Part shown: positions 35,943 through 46,458 of the stretch, piece after piece
How the letters are laid out: each line of letters starts with the position of its first letter
How positions within the stretch are numbered: position 1 is the stretch's first letter
Origin: Salinibacter altiplanensis
Lineage (GTDB): Bacteria; Bacteroidota; Rhodothermia; Rhodothermales; Salinibacteraceae
DNA: 64,000 nt
Assembly (NCBI RefSeq): GCF_002894645.1
Contig: NZ_NCQY01000020.1
Coordinates: 455,926-519,925, forward strand
Reading direction: 5' to 3'
Translations under genes and position numbers: made by a program
Notes under the pieces: model-generated
Told to the model about the DNA's origin: nothing
Databases searched by the model: none
Seen by the model: the letters and a program-made list of their open reading frames with translations, nothing else

Positions 35943-36751
35943 GGTATGCGTCTTGCAACCGACCTAGTCTCAAAAAGGAGCGAGTGTAGCTGGACGGGCC
36001 CGAGGGAGAACCAGACGGGATACAGAGCACCGGAAAGAGAGACGGCGACTGTTGATCCGGGTCCATTGTGAAGTGAATACAAGAATGTTATTGCCCTACG
36101 GAGCAAACCGCATGCCTGTTGGGGCAGAGCAAAGTCGTTCCTTTGGTGAATCCCAGAACTGAGAGAGTGGCGGTGGACTTTGTGGGCGAGGACAAACAAG
36201 GCCACAGGACGCTCGTCTACGTGTTGGTCGAACGTGTTTTGGGGCCTGTGTCCCGAAACAGTTGTGAAGCCGGAGCGGCAAGCACGGAGCGAAGGGAGGG
36301 CACGGCAGGAGTTCCTACGGCGCGGTGCGTTGATCATGCTTTTGTGTGCGTCTGTCCCGGCCCACAATCCTGCGTTGTCTACGATTACGGAGCGTGGACT
36401 CCCCGCCGTCGAGGAGGACCTGCGACTGTGGACGACGCCGGAGGGGGGCGACGGAACGAGCCCCGTGCTCGCAGTGGATGCTCGGGCCCAGGGCAATCGC
36501 ATCGTAGCGACGGAAGCTGTTTGCACGGTCCGGTAGAAGCGGAAATTTGGTGCCCCGGCGTCTCCACTCGCACATTCTCCCGTGCATTCCTGGCTTCCCC
36601 CTACGATCAGCCGCAGTGGCGCCTCCATCACTCGACGAATCTTTCAACACGCAATTGCCCTGGCAGCCAGGGCTCGTGTGTTGCATTCGGTCTGCTCAGT
36701 GGACACTTTAGAGAAAACTCATTGTTCTGCATCCACAGTCTCGTCGAGTCC
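35943..36751. other. Long intergenic region
   Basis: Apart from the promoters of the divergent SulP and OmpA genes, I can assign nothing here. A frame at 36336-36536 (66 residues, starting MLLCASVPAHNPALST) has fairly coding-like codons but no recognisable family, no signal and no neighbours on which to base a call. I also see no clear transposase remnant or terminal repeats. Confidence 0.4.
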
Positions 36752-37297
36752 ATGCGCTTCTTTTTTGGGCTTCTTTTGGCAATTGTCCTCGGGGGGTGCC
36801 AGCAGGGAAACCAGGGCGCCGCGCTGCAGGACCTGCAGGGACGGGTCGACTCTTTTCAGACGGCCACCCAGGACCTGAAGCGTCAGGTGCAGGCCCTTCG
36901 CGACTCGATACAGGTCCCGGAAGAGGATACCACGCTTCGGCCGCCGATCTACTTTCCCTCGGGTAGCGCCTGGATCCCGGACCGCGGGCGCCAGCGGCTC
37001 AATGAGCACGCCGCTACACTCAAGGACGAGCATCCGGATGCGGGATTTCGTGTGCAGGGCTACACCGATCCGGTGCCCATCGGGGCCAGTCTCGAGGACA
37101 CGTATCCGAGCAACTGGTACCTGTCGGCCCAGCGTGCGGCGGCGGTGGCCCATTACCTTGACACGAATCACGGCATCCGGACCGAAAGCCTTGAGATCGA
37201 GGCGTTCGGGCCGCGAACGACGGTCGGGCCGAACGAAACGCCGGAGCGAAGGCGTGAGGACCGCCGGGTGGAGATTGTCGTAGAGGGCGGTTCGTAG
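36752..37297 (+). CDS. OmpA-family lipoprotein
   Basis: The 181-residue product begins with a lipoprotein signal (lipobox VLGGC), followed by a short coiled coil (~25-55) and an OmpA C-terminal peptidoglycan-binding domain (~65-180). The domain includes FRVQGYTDPVP, a NWYLSAQRAAAVAHYL helix and ERRREDRRVEIVV. It should tether the outer membrane to peptidoglycan. The domain is a slightly divergent OmpA: P and PIG replace the more usual GHTD-x-x-G tail. The ATG at 36752 starts the signal peptide. Confidence 0.88.
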   Translation: MRFFFGLLLAIVLGGCQQGNQGAALQDLQGRVDSFQTATQDLKRQVQALRDSIQVPEEDTTLRPPIYFPSGSAWIPDRGRQRLNEHAATLKDEHPDAGFRVQGYTDPVPIGASLEDTYPSNWYLSAQRAAAVAHYLDTNHGIRTESLEIEAFGPRTTVGPNETPERRREDRRVEIVVEGGS

Positions 37298-37393
37298 GCG
37301 GTGCGGGGGCGTGGGCAATAAAAATGGCAGACCCAGGCGGTACCCGAGTCTGCCAAAACACTGGAGGCACATGGGCCCCACGATGATAGAGGG

Positions 37394-38140
37394 CTACCGC
37401 GTCGTCTGGGCGGGCGTGCGTTCTCCGAGGGTGGACAGCACCTCGGGCAGCGTGTGAAGGTCATCGATGACAACATGCGCCCCGTGCTCTTCAAGCAGGG
37501 GTTTGTGTTCGTCGGTCTCCACGTAGGGCGGCACGACCCCGACGCGCCACATGTCAGCCTCTTGGGCCGCGTCCATGTCGTCAACCGAGTCGCCAACGTA
37601 TACGGCCTCCTCTGGATCGATGGGGCAGCCGGCGGCGGCCAGCATGGTGAGGGAGTGTTCGAGGGGAAAAGGGTTGGGCTTCGCGCGGTCGCCCTGCTTC
37701 TCCTTGCCCACGAGAAGGGGAAAGTAGTCCGTCCAGCTCTGGTGGTCGAGGGTCCACTGCGCCTCCTCCTCGGGCCGTCCGGTGACGATGCCCAGGATGT
37801 GGTTCTGGTTGAGCTGGGCGAGGGTTTCGTCGTCGATCAGCGGGGGCTCTTCGGTGATAAAGCCATCCCAGTCGTCGCCGCGGTAGCGGTCCTGAAACTC
37901 GTCAATCACGCGGCTGATCGGGACCTCCATCGCCGTATCGGTGACGATGGCGTGGGTCAACTTCCAGTCGTCCTCGAAGCCGCCGTAGTTTTTGTACCGC
38001 TGAATGGCATTCTCGCCGATCTGGCGGCCGGTAAAGTGCTCGACGGTCTCTTCAATCGCGCGCCGGTACGAGCGGGAGACGTCCACCAGGACGCCATCCA
38101 TGTCGAACAGCAACGCATTCAGGTCTACGTTCTCGGGCAT
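37394..38140 (-). CDS. HAD-superfamily phosphatase (subfamily IA)
   Basis: The 248-residue cytoplasmic product shows the four HAD motifs: nucleophile FDMDGVLVD (~11-19), TGRP (~119), lysine in DRAKPNPFP (~153), and the acidic VGDSVDDMDAA (~186). The helical cap between motifs I and II identifies subfamily IA. It resembles a group I recall from haloarchaea and cyanobacteria as TIGR01548-like, of unknown substrate; phosphoglycolate- or histidinol-phosphate-type substrates are possible. The ATG at 38140 (MPENVD) is chosen over an upstream in-frame start lacking similarity. Confidence 0.85.
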   Translation of the reverse strand: MPENVDLNALLFDMDGVLVDVSRSYRRAIEETVEHFTGRQIGENAIQRYKNYGGFEDDWKLTHAIVTDTAMEVPISRVIDEFQDRYRGDDWDGFITEEPPLIDDETLAQLNQNHILGIVTGRPEEEAQWTLDHQSWTDYFPLLVGKEKQGDRAKPNPFPLEHSLTMLAAAGCPIDPEEAVYVGDSVDDMDAAQEADMWRVGVVPPYVETDEHKPLLEEHGAHVVIDDLHTLPEVLSTLGERTPAQTTR

Positions 38141-38327
38141 GGAGCGGGGTTGGAAGATGGATGAGACGACTGCGGCCAATCTTCTCACACAATGGAGCAG
38201 CGATTCAGTTCCGGAGCAGCCTGGGGGCAGGCCCTCGCAGGGAGGGCCGAGGACTGCCTCGTTCCGGAGGCGGCCTCTTCCAGGACGCCACTACCGACCC
38301 AAGAGAACATGGGCGAGAGGTGTGCGG

Positions 38328-41300
38328 CTACTCGCCCGTCTCATTCAACAGGGTCTCCACGGAGCGGCGCAGCTGCGGGTCTTCATCCTCGGCCTTAATG
38401 CCCGGCGGGTTTGCGACCTGGATGTCCGGTCGGGCGGGGCCGTGCTCCATGTTCTTGTCGGTCTGGTGAACGTACCAGCCCCGGAAGGGCATGCGCACGT
38501 AGGACCCGTCGAGGAGGCCCGCGCCGCCGGTTGAGATGACCGCCCCGAAGGTGGGCTGGCCCACGAGCGTTCCGTGGTCGAGATTTTTGAAGGCGTGGGA
38601 GAAAATCTCGGCGTTGGAGTAGCTGTTCTCGTTGGCGAGGGCGGCCACCGGCTTCGTCCAGGCCGCGTAGGGGAGCCGCTCCCCAAACGGATAGTGCCCA
38701 CGGAACTGCTCGTGGTTCTGGTCGAGGTCGTCCGTGGCGCCGCGGGGCACCGTGTAAGCGTGCTGGCGCACATTGAGGACCGTCATCAGGTAGTCGGTCG
38801 TCCAGCCGCCGCCGTTGTAGCGCACATCGATGATGAGTCCCTCCTTGTCGTGGCCGCTGGCGTACAGCTCCCGCTCGAAGTGCTCGAAGCTCTCCCAGTT
38901 CATCCCCTCCACGTGGACGTAGCCGAGGCGCCCGTCGGAGTACTCCTCGACGAGCTCCTTGCGGTCCTCCACCCATTCGCGGTAGAGTTCGTCGCCGAGG
39001 TCGACGGTGGGGCGGATGCGAACGGTACGCTCCTCACCGCCGGCCCCCGTGACGCCAAGGAGGACCTTCTCCTCAACCGTGCCTTCCAGCAGCCCGTAGA
39101 AGTTGTTGGCCGCCGCCACAGGCTGTCCGTCCACGGTGGTAATGACGTCTCCCTCCCGGAGCGTGCTGGCCTCCCGGTCGGCGGGGGAGCGAGGCACAAC
39201 TCGCTGCACCTCCACGCCGGCCTCGACCGGATCAAGCTCCACGCCGAGGCGGCCGGTGCGCTCGTCCTGCGTCTCGGCCCGGTCGCCGGCGTAGTACCCC
39301 ATGTGGCTGGCGTTGAGCTCGCCGAGCATGCGGTTGACGACGACCTGAAAGTCCTGGGCGGTCGAGGCCGCCAGGGCCCGCGGGCGGTATTCCTCCAGAA
39401 GTGCCTGCCAGTCGTCGCCGTGGAAGTCGGGGTCGTAGAAGCCCTGGCCGAGTGCCCGGCCCACCTCGTCGAAGATCTGGGTGCGCTCCGCCGCGTGGTC
39501 GACCGTCATGGAGGCGCTGAAGGAGAGGGGCTCCAGCTCGTTGCTCTTGACCGGGACGCGGGCCAACTGGCCGCCGGAGTGGGCGAAGAAAATCTGGGAG
39601 TAGTCCGGCGAGAGGCGGACGTCGGAGGGGCCGACGTCCCGCTCCGTGACGCGCGTCCGCTCGGAGCCGTCCCACTGGATGCTGTACAGGTCGACCTCCG
39701 AGTCGTAGTCAGCGGGGCCGGCATCCCGGCCGCCCACGAAGTAGAAGGTGTCCCCGTCCTCGGCGATGACCGGGTCGCCTTCGCCCCCGGGCAGGGCCGT
39801 GACGCGCTCGAGGCGGTCGTGGATGTTGGCGAGGTCGATGTTCACTTCAGGGGGCCCGTCGTCTTCGGAGCGCTCCGCGCCGGACTCGTCCTCAAGCTCC
39901 TCCCAGTCGCGCTCCGTTTTTTCCCAGTCCTCTTCCTGCAGCCACACGAACCAGACGTCCGCGTCGTTGCCGCTGCGGTTGGAGACGAAGCCCAGCTTCG
40001 AGCCGTCGGGGCTCCACACCGGCTCGCCGTCGCTCTTGGGATGCTGGCTCACGTTGACCGGGCCGGTGGAGCCGTCGGCGGCGTGGACGTAGACGTCGGC
40101 GTTAAAGTTGAGGTTGTTCTGGCTGTAGGCGAGCCAGTCGCCGTCGGGGCTCCAGGCCACGTCGGTGGGGGCGTTCCAGCCCTCCACGAGCACGGTCTCG
40201 TCCTCGATCGTACCGTCGGAGAGTGTGGCCGTCAGGAGCTGCCCGTCTCCGTAGCCCGTCATCGCACCTCGTCGAAAGGCAACGCGCGAATGGTTGGGCG
40301 CCATCGCCAGCACACGCTCGCTCTCCGGCGTATCGGTAAGCCGGGTCACCTCGTGCTGCAGGGCGTCATGCAGGTCGCCCGGGTGCTCGGGGTCGGCGGA
40401 CGTGAGCCGATAGAGGTCGTACTGGTTCCCCTTGCGGTCAGACGAGAAGACGAGGGTCGAGTCGTTCATCCAGGCCACGCTGCGGTCCCGGTGCGTGTGG
40501 TCGGTGAGGCGTGTGGTGCGGGGCTCGCCCGGTTCGTTCCGCATGAGGAAGATCTCTCCCCGGAGCACGAGGGCCACCTGTTCGCCGTCGGGCGAGACGG
40601 CGTAGTCGCGAAGGCCCTTGGTCATCTGCATCTTCTCGGTGGGGCTGAACCGGTAGTCGCTCGGGACCGTCACGTCGAGCGGGCGCGGCTCGCCGCCGTT
40701 CTCAATCAGGTAGACGTCGGTCTGTCGCTGGACGGCCACGACCGACCCGTCCTGGCTCGCGCTGAGGCTCCGCACGTCGTGATCGTCGAACGTGGTGACG
40801 GCCTCGGGCGCCCCGTCCGCCGCGCCCTGGTCGGTGAGGGAGAGACGGTGGACGTTGTAGGTGCCGCTCTGCTCGCTCACGTACAGCAGCGTGCGTGGGC
40901 CGGTCCAGACCGGCGTGTGGTCGTTGCCCGCATAGGTGGTGACCTGTGTGTACGTGTCGTCCTCCGTGTCGTACACCCACACATTCCGATCGGCGGGGCC
41001 CTCGTAGCCCTTCTTGGTGACGTCGTTGGCCCCGCGCTCAAAGGCGATGAAGCGGCCGTCGGGCGACATGCGGGGCGCGCTGCCGACGGCGTCGAGGCGC
41101 CGGTCGGGCGTGCCGCCGTCCCCGATTACCGTGTAGATCTCGTCCGACCACTCGGCCTGCGCGTAGGTGCGACGCGTGGTGAAGAGGAGCTGCCCGTCCG
41201 GCGTCCAGCCCCCGATGGCGTCGCCCGTGGAGTGGTGCGTGAGGCGCGTCGGCGTGCTGCCGGTGGCGTCCATCACGTACAGGTCGTCGTTGCCGAAGCG

Positions 41301-41564
41301 GTCGCTCGTGAAGGCGATCCGGTCGCCGTTGGGGCCCCAGCGGGGCGCTCCCTCGTAGGCCTCGTGGATCGTGAGGCGCTCGGGCGTGCCGCCGCCCACG
41401 GGGACGGTCCAGAGGTCGCCCTGGTAGGAAAAGGCAATCCGGTCGCCGTCCGGGTGCACGGCCGGGTGGCGGACGAACGGATCATCATCCTGGGCCGACG
41501 CCGGGGCAGCCGCAAAGAGAAGGGAAAGAAACGAGAGTCCTAGCGTGCGCAGAGTGGTTTGCAT
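38328..41564 (-). CDS. Tricorn-like S41 protease with beta-propellers and PDZ domain
   Basis: This 1078-residue secreted or periplasmic protein begins with a signal peptide (~1-24, ending ASAQ). Two PD40/TolB-type beta-propellers follow (~30-690; repeats such as GGWTPDGQLLFTT and VWSPDGSKLGFVSNR). A tricorn core (~695-780) is followed by a PDZ domain (~790-870; LREGDVITTVDG) and an S41 peptidase domain (~890-1070) with the nucleophile region NENSYSNAEIF. A histidine in LNASHMG (~772) is the likely partner. Tricorn-type proteases degrade peptides or misfolded proteins; a substrate is not inferable. A short spacer separates it from rho, so they may be read through. Confidence 0.9.
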   Translation of the reverse strand: MQTTLRTLGLSFLSLLFAAAPASAQDDDPFVRHPAVHPDGDRIAFSYQGDLWTVPVGGGTPERLTIHEAYEGAPRWGPNGDRIAFTSDRFGNDDLYVMDATGSTPTRLTHHSTGDAIGGWTPDGQLLFTTRRTYAQAEWSDEIYTVIGDGGTPDRRLDAVGSAPRMSPDGRFIAFERGANDVTKKGYEGPADRNVWVYDTEDDTYTQVTTYAGNDHTPVWTGPRTLLYVSEQSGTYNVHRLSLTDQGAADGAPEAVTTFDDHDVRSLSASQDGSVVAVQRQTDVYLIENGGEPRPLDVTVPSDYRFSPTEKMQMTKGLRDYAVSPDGEQVALVLRGEIFLMRNEPGEPRTTRLTDHTHRDRSVAWMNDSTLVFSSDRKGNQYDLYRLTSADPEHPGDLHDALQHEVTRLTDTPESERVLAMAPNHSRVAFRRGAMTGYGDGQLLTATLSDGTIEDETVLVEGWNAPTDVAWSPDGDWLAYSQNNLNFNADVYVHAADGSTGPVNVSQHPKSDGEPVWSPDGSKLGFVSNRSGNDADVWFVWLQEEDWEKTERDWEELEDESGAERSEDDGPPEVNIDLANIHDRLERVTALPGGEGDPVIAEDGDTFYFVGGRDAGPADYDSEVDLYSIQWDGSERTRVTERDVGPSDVRLSPDYSQIFFAHSGGQLARVPVKSNELEPLSFSASMTVDHAAERTQIFDEVGRALGQGFYDPDFHGDDWQALLEEYRPRALAASTAQDFQVVVNRMLGELNASHMGYYAGDRAETQDERTGRLGVELDPVEAGVEVQRVVPRSPADREASTLREGDVITTVDGQPVAAANNFYGLLEGTVEEKVLLGVTGAGGEERTVRIRPTVDLGDELYREWVEDRKELVEEYSDGRLGYVHVEGMNWESFEHFERELYASGHDKEGLIIDVRYNGGGWTTDYLMTVLNVRQHAYTVPRGATDDLDQNHEQFRGHYPFGERLPYAAWTKPVAALANENSYSNAEIFSHAFKNLDHGTLVGQPTFGAVISTGGAGLLDGSYVRMPFRGWYVHQTDKNMEHGPARPDIQVANPPGIKAEDEDPQLRRSVETLLNETGE

Positions 41565-41655
41565 GGGAACGCAGACAGACGTGCTGGACGTGGGAAGACG
41601 TGTAGCTACGGAAGAGAGTTGTGCTCGGCAAAAAAGAAAGGGCCGAACAGAATGT

Positions 41656-43062
41656 CTAGTTCATCATCTCCAGGAATTCCTCGTTGTCGTCAGTGCCCCT
41701 CATCTTGTCGAGCAGAAACTCCATGGCTTCGATTGGCTCCATGTCGGCCAGAATTTTGCGCATCACCCACACGCGCTTGAGCATCGGCTTGGGCAGCAGC
41801 TCCTCCTCACGGCGGGTGCCGGACAGGATGAGGTCGATGGCCGGGTAGAGGCGCCGGTCGGCCATCTCGCGGTCGAGGACGAGCTCCATGTTGCCGGTGC
41901 CCTTGAACTCCTCGAAGATGACCTGGTCCATGCGGCTGCCCGTGTCGATGAGGGCGGTGCCAATAATGGTGAGGGACCCGCTCTCCTCCACGTTGCGCGC
42001 CGCGCCGAAGAACCGCTTCGGGCCGCGCAGCGCCCCCGCCTCAATGCCACCGGACAGCGTGCGTCCCTTCTCCGGCGTCACGGCGTTGTGGGCCCGCGCC
42101 AGGCGTGTGATCGAGTCGAGCAGCACGCACACGTCCTGCCCTGACTCCACGAGGCGACGAACCTTCAGTAGCACCGTGTTCGCCACCTCCACGTGGCGCT
42201 CCGGCTCCTTGTCGAATGTTGAGGCCACGACCTCTCCCTCCACCGTCCGGTCCATGTCGGTGACCTCCTCCGGGCGCTCGTCAATGAGCAGGGTCAGGAG
42301 GTGCGTGTCCGGATGGTTGGTCGTGATGCCGTGGGCGATCTTCTGCAGCAGCACCGTCTTGCCGGCCTTGGGCGGCGAGACGATGAGGCCCCGCTGTCCC
42401 TTCCCGATGGGGGCGAACAGGTCGAGAATCCGTGGGCCGTAGCTGTCCGCCTCCGCCTCGAGCGTAAAGCGCTCGTCGGGGAAAATGGGGGTCAAAAACT
42501 CAAAGTCCGACCGTTCGTCGATCTCGCTCGGGTCGCAGCCGTTGATCGAGGCGACCTGAATGAGGGCGAAAAACTTTTCCCCTTCCTTTGGCGGACGCAC
42601 CCGCCCTGCGACCGTGTCGCCCTCTTCGAGCCCAAAGCGCTTGATCTGAGAGGGCGAGACGTAAATGTCGTCGGGGCTCGACTGGTAGCTGTACTCGTCG
42701 GACCGGAGGAACCCGTACCCGTCCGGCAGAACCTCAAGCACACCGGTCTTCTCGATCATGCCCCGGAGCTCCGTCTGGTTGGGATCGTACCGGCGCATGT
42801 AGTCCGGCTTTCCGGTCCCCGTCCCTCCTGCCTCCTCGGGGGAGGCCTGGTCGGACTCCGTGGAGTCACTGCCCGGCGCGGAGGAGTTCGTCGTCTCGTC
42901 GAGATTGGGGGTCTCCTCCGACGCGGCGCCCTCGGCCTGCGCCTCCAAGATTTGATAGATGAGGTCCTGTTTCCGCAGGTCGGAGTAGTCGGCAAGATCG
43001 AGCTCTTGCGCAATCTGGCGGAGTTCGTCGAGCTTCTTGTCCTGCAGGGTAGAGATTTTCAT
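41656..43062 (-). CDS. rho: Transcription termination factor Rho
   Basis: This 468-residue hexameric RNA helicase starts with a SAP-like Rho-N domain (~1-45) and an acidic Glu/Ser/Thr-rich insert (~46-90). The cold-shock RNA-binding domain (~100-185; [10 protein letters not shown]) is followed by the ATPase with Walker A SPPKAGKT, Walker [15 protein letters not shown], and the C-terminal arginine and Q/R-loop regions. All core motifs are intact. The insert is longer than in E. coli Rho and is acidic, as in other halophiles. The ATG at 43062 is used; a GTG four codons upstream is also in frame. It is divergent from recJ. Confidence 0.95.
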   Translation of the reverse strand: MKISTLQDKKLDELRQIAQELDLADYSDLRKQDLIYQILEAQAEGAASEETPNLDETTNSSAPGSDSTESDQASPEEAGGTGTGKPDYMRRYDPNQTELRGMIEKTGVLEVLPDGYGFLRSDEYSYQSSPDDIYVSPSQIKRFGLEEGDTVAGRVRPPKEGEKFFALIQVASINGCDPSEIDERSDFEFLTPIFPDERFTLEAEADSYGPRILDLFAPIGKGQRGLIVSPPKAGKTVLLQKIAHGITTNHPDTHLLTLLIDERPEEVTDMDRTVEGEVVASTFDKEPERHVEVANTVLLKVRRLVESGQDVCVLLDSITRLARAHNAVTPEKGRTLSGGIEAGALRGPKRFFGAARNVEESGSLTIIGTALIDTGSRMDQVIFEEFKGTGNMELVLDREMADRRLYPAIDLILSGTRREEELLPKPMLKRVWVMRKILADMEPIEAMEFLLDKMRGTDDNEEFLEMMN

Positions 43063-43643
43063 TGAGTTGCTCACGGGTCAAAAGGGCCGCTCGGGGCCGA
43101 TGGGTTATCGAAGGGGCCGAAGTGGAAACGACCTGCCGAGGCAAGAGACGATGCGACAGGCTGATCGCTCGTGGGGCTGGCGACGGCAAGGGCCGTGGTG
43201 ATGGAAGGGCATGGGGGCGGAAAACCTGAATCGGTCGGGTCCGGTGTGGAACAGACAGTCCGGACCGTCAGCGCTCGGGCGAGGGGCGGGAACCTCACCC
43301 GTTAGGGACGATGCGGCCGAGGCCTGAATGGGCCCAAGGCCCTCATCTGAGATGGCACCTGCGGCAAATCGGACTCGCTGCTACGGGCTGAGCACCCAGT
43401 TGATTCACGAGAACAGACGGTCTGGGGGGGCAAAAGGGGCGCACCGTAAGCCGTTTCGGACGGTCGAGGCCCTCTTCCCACACTCTTGAGAGTCCCCTCG
43501 CCCAGACCCTATTTTTTGCCATCTTCTTATATGCGTCTGTTTTTAAACGGAATGAGTCCGTCGCGTTACAACGGGGACTTCGGTGTGTCTTACATATTCC
43601 AACCCCGTTACGCGTCTTGTTTGGCCATCTTGCCCTGCTGTTG
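43063..43643. other. Divergent promoter region between rho and recJ
   Basis: This 581-base gap has no coding-like frame. It must contain the promoters and 5' leaders of both genes; an AT-rich patch around 43510-43560 is the likely recJ promoter side, but no motif fits the Bacteroidota -33/-7 spacing well. Confidence 0.4.
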
Positions 43644-45398
43644 ATGACCTACCGATGGATCCCGCGTTCCCTCGACGAGCCCGACACAGTGCCTCGTCTA
43701 CAGCGTGCTCTCAACGACCTGCCCGAGTCCCTGGCCCGCGCCCTTGCCCTGCGCGAGATCACGACCCTCGAGGAGGCGAAGCATTTCTTCCGGGCCGACC
43801 GGGCGGCCCTGCACGACCCATTCGACATGACCGACATGGACGCGGCGGCGGCCCGCCTGTCCGCGGCCATCGACGATGGGGCGTCTGTGCTCGTCTACGG
43901 CGACTATGACGTGGACGGGACGACGGGCACGGCGCTCGTCACGGACTTTCTGCGCTCCCAGGGCGTGGACGTGTCCTTCTTCATCCCGGACCGGTACGAG
44001 GACGGATATGGACTCTGCCGGCGGGGCCTCGACGTGGCCGCTGAGCGTGGGGCCTCCCTGGTCGTGGCCCTGGACTGTGGCATCACGGCCCACGAGGAGG
44101 CGGCCCATGCGCAGGAGCTAGGGCTCGACCTCATCATTGCGGACCACCACACGCCCAAGGAGACGCTGCCCGAGGCGCTCGCCGTGCTCGACCCGAAACG
44201 GCCGGACGACGAGTATCCGTTCGACGAGCTGTCCGGGTGCGGGCTTGCCTTCAAGCTTGTGCAGGCCACCCGTGCGCACCGCGACGCGGCCCCCGACGCG
44301 GCCTTTGAGTACCTCGATCTCATCGCCCTCTCCACGGCGAGCGACATCGTTCCGCTCTACGGCGAGAATCGGGTGCTCATGGCAGAGGGACTGGACGCCC
44401 TGCAGCGAAGCACGCGTCCGGGGGTTCAGGCCCTGGCGGCGGCCGCCGACCTTGATCTGGAGACCGTCACGTCCACCGGCAACATCGTGTTCACCCTCGG
44501 CCCCCGCATCAACGCCGCGGGCCGCATGGAGCACGCCTCGGCGGCCGTCGAGCTGCTCCTAGCCCAAAGCGATGACGAGGCCGAGCCGCTCGCCGCCGAG
44601 CTTGAGGAACTGAACCGCGAGCGCCGCCGCGTCGACGACACCATTGAGAAAGAAGCCATCGAACGGGCGGAGCGCCAGATCACGGCCCGCAGCCCGCACG
44701 CACTGGTGCTGTACGACCCGGATTGGCACCTCGGGGTCATCGGCATCGTGGCCAGCAGCATTGTCGAGCGCTTCCACAAGCCGACCATCCTGCTCACCCA
44801 CAACGGGGAGGCGGTCAAGGGCTCGGCCCGTTCCATCGAGGGCATCAACATCTACGAGGCCCTTGCGGACTGCGAGGACGTGCTCACGCAGTTTGGGGGG
44901 CACGACCACGCGGCCGGCATGTCGCTGGAGGCTGAGGCCGTCGATGCCTTCCGGGACCGGTTCGACGACGCCGTCGGCGAGCGGGTGACACCGGAGCTGC
45001 TCAGGCCGTCGATCAAGGTGGACGCCCCGGTAGACCTCGGCACGATCGGAGCGGTCAACGATCGCTTTTGGGCAGTGCTCAAGCAGTTCGGCCCGTTTGG
45101 CCCCTCCAACCCGACGCCGGTCTTCCACGCCGAGGACCTGGAGGTTGTCTCCGCCCGCACGGTGGGGGGGGACGACAGTCACCTCAAGTTTGAGGTACGA
45201 CAGCGAGATGCCCCGACCGGTGCGACCTACGACGCGATCGGGTTCGGGATGGGCGAGAAGCTGTCGGTGCTCCGGGAGAGCCAGGAGACTGGTACCCCAG
45301 TGGAGCTGCTCTTCTCACTGGAGGAAAATACCTGGAATGGGCGGACAACCCTACAGCTGAAGGCGCGGGACGTACGACTCGTGGAGGAGGAGGCGTGA
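43644..45398 (+). CDS. recJ: Single-stranded-DNA exonuclease RecJ
   Basis: The 584-residue DHH-family 5'-3' exonuclease acts in recombination and mismatch repair. The DHH domain contains GDYDVDG (~90-96), ALDCGITAH, IADHHTPKE (~168) and DPK. The DHHA1 domain has the GHDHAAGMSL motif (~425), and a C-terminal OB domain ends the chain (LKFEVRQRD). All manganese-binding motifs are intact. The ATG at 43644 (MTYRWIP) matches the usual RecJ N-terminus; an upstream in-frame ATG would add nine residues. Confidence 0.95.
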   Translation: MTYRWIPRSLDEPDTVPRLQRALNDLPESLARALALREITTLEEAKHFFRADRAALHDPFDMTDMDAAAARLSAAIDDGASVLVYGDYDVDGTTGTALVTDFLRSQGVDVSFFIPDRYEDGYGLCRRGLDVAAERGASLVVALDCGITAHEEAAHAQELGLDLIIADHHTPKETLPEALAVLDPKRPDDEYPFDELSGCGLAFKLVQATRAHRDAAPDAAFEYLDLIALSTASDIVPLYGENRVLMAEGLDALQRSTRPGVQALAAAADLDLETVTSTGNIVFTLGPRINAAGRMEHASAAVELLLAQSDDEAEPLAAELEELNRERRRVDDTIEKEAIERAERQITARSPHALVLYDPDWHLGVIGIVASSIVERFHKPTILLTHNGEAVKGSARSIEGINIYEALADCEDVLTQFGGHDHAAGMSLEAEAVDAFRDRFDDAVGERVTPELLRPSIKVDAPVDLGTIGAVNDRFWAVLKQFGPFGPSNPTPVFHAEDLEVVSARTVGGDDSHLKFEVRQRDAPTGATYDAIGFGMGEKLSVLRESQETGTPVELLFSLEENTWNGRTTLQLKARDVRLVEEEA

Positions 45399-45414
45399 CG
45401 GCGAGATCAGGGCA

Positions 45415-46380
45415 TCACGAGAGAAACGACGTGGTGCGGCGCTCGGACCAGTACTCGCCGCGGTCGTTGAAGGACACAAAGCCGACGTGACCGCCGCTCT
45501 CTGGCACCTCCAGGGTCAACGGAGGGTGGTCCCGTGCAATTTTGCGGGGATAGCACGAGGGCGGAAGGAACGGGTCGTCGGCGGCGTTGAGAAGGAGGGT
45601 TGGTACGGCCAGGTCCGAGAGCAAGGGCTTGCTGCTTGCCTGCCGGTAGTAGTCGGCGGCGTCCGTGAAGCCGTGGAGGGGGGCCGTGTAGGCCTCGTCG
45701 AACCCACGAAGAGTGTGAATCTTTTGGAGGTGCCGGGTCGACACCCGATCTGAATGCTGCCGGGCCTTCACGCGCATCTTCCGGCGAAGCGATCGGAGAA
45801 AGTACTGGACGTAGTGCCGGTTCGTCCACCGATCGATCCGGTCGGCCGAGGCACTGAGGTCGACGGGGGCCGACAGCGCCACAGCGCCGCGGATGCGGGC
45901 GTCCACGTCCGGGCCACGCTCGCCAAGGTACTTGAGCGTGAGGTTGCCGCCGAGGCTGAAGCCGATCAGGGCCACGGACGGGTATCCGGAGTCCAACACG
46001 TGGTCGACGACGCGGGCAAGGTCGTCGGTCTTGCCGCTGTGGTAGGTGGCCACTTGTTGGTTCGGTGTGCCACTGCAGCCGCGCAGATTGAGCGCACAGG
46101 CGTCCCACCCGCGCCGGACCAACGCCCGGGCCATGCCCCGCATGTATCCGCGGTCGGCACTGCCCTCCAGCCCGTGCGTCAGAATGACGACGCGGTCCGA
46201 GGGGGACGACGAGCCGGCCCAGGCCCAGTCGAGGTCGAGAAAGTCGCCGTCCGGGGTGTCCAGTCGCTCGCGGCAGTCGTACGCAAAGTCGACGCGCCGC
46301 ACCAGCGACGCGTACAGGGTTTGCCGGTGGCCGCCGTCGAGGCACAGAGGGGACGAGTACGTCGAGTGGGCGATGGGCAC
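45415..46380 (-). CDS. YheT-like alpha/beta hydrolase
   Basis: The 321-residue product belongs to the YheT/ABHD1-3 hydrolase group: HGLEGSADRGYMRGMA, the nucleophile elbow GFSLGGN (~140-146), an acidic DDPFLPP (~262) and catalytic histidine GGHVGF (~300), plus the NLRGCSG motif. It probably hydrolyses carboxylic esters, perhaps lipids. The start codon is GTG at 46380 (MPIAHSTYS); no ATG is better placed. It is convergent with recJ, 16 bases away. Confidence 0.88.
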   Translation of the reverse strand: MPIAHSTYSSPLCLDGGHRQTLYASLVRRVDFAYDCRERLDTPDGDFLDLDWAWAGSSSPSDRVVILTHGLEGSADRGYMRGMARALVRRGWDACALNLRGCSGTPNQQVATYHSGKTDDLARVVDHVLDSGYPSVALIGFSLGGNLTLKYLGERGPDVDARIRGAVALSAPVDLSASADRIDRWTNRHYVQYFLRSLRRKMRVKARQHSDRVSTRHLQKIHTLRGFDEAYTAPLHGFTDAADYYRQASSKPLLSDLAVPTLLLNAADDPFLPPSCYPRKIARDHPPLTLEVPESGGHVGFVSFNDRGEYWSERRTTSFLS

Positions 46381-46458
46381 TGCTAGCGGAGGGACGTGGG
46401 GGGAACGAGAAGCAGCCGGGGCCCCAATCTCGGGCAGGGCAACGCCGGGGCCGTGGTC

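Noticed and set aside
36336-36536. Possible 66-residue protein with coding-like codons
   Set aside because: No recognisable family, context or start signal; kept only as a note in the intergenic entry.
43505-43540. Bacteroidota-type promoter for recJ
   Set aside because: TTTG and TATATGCG are only about nine bases apart, too close for the -33/-7 spacing.
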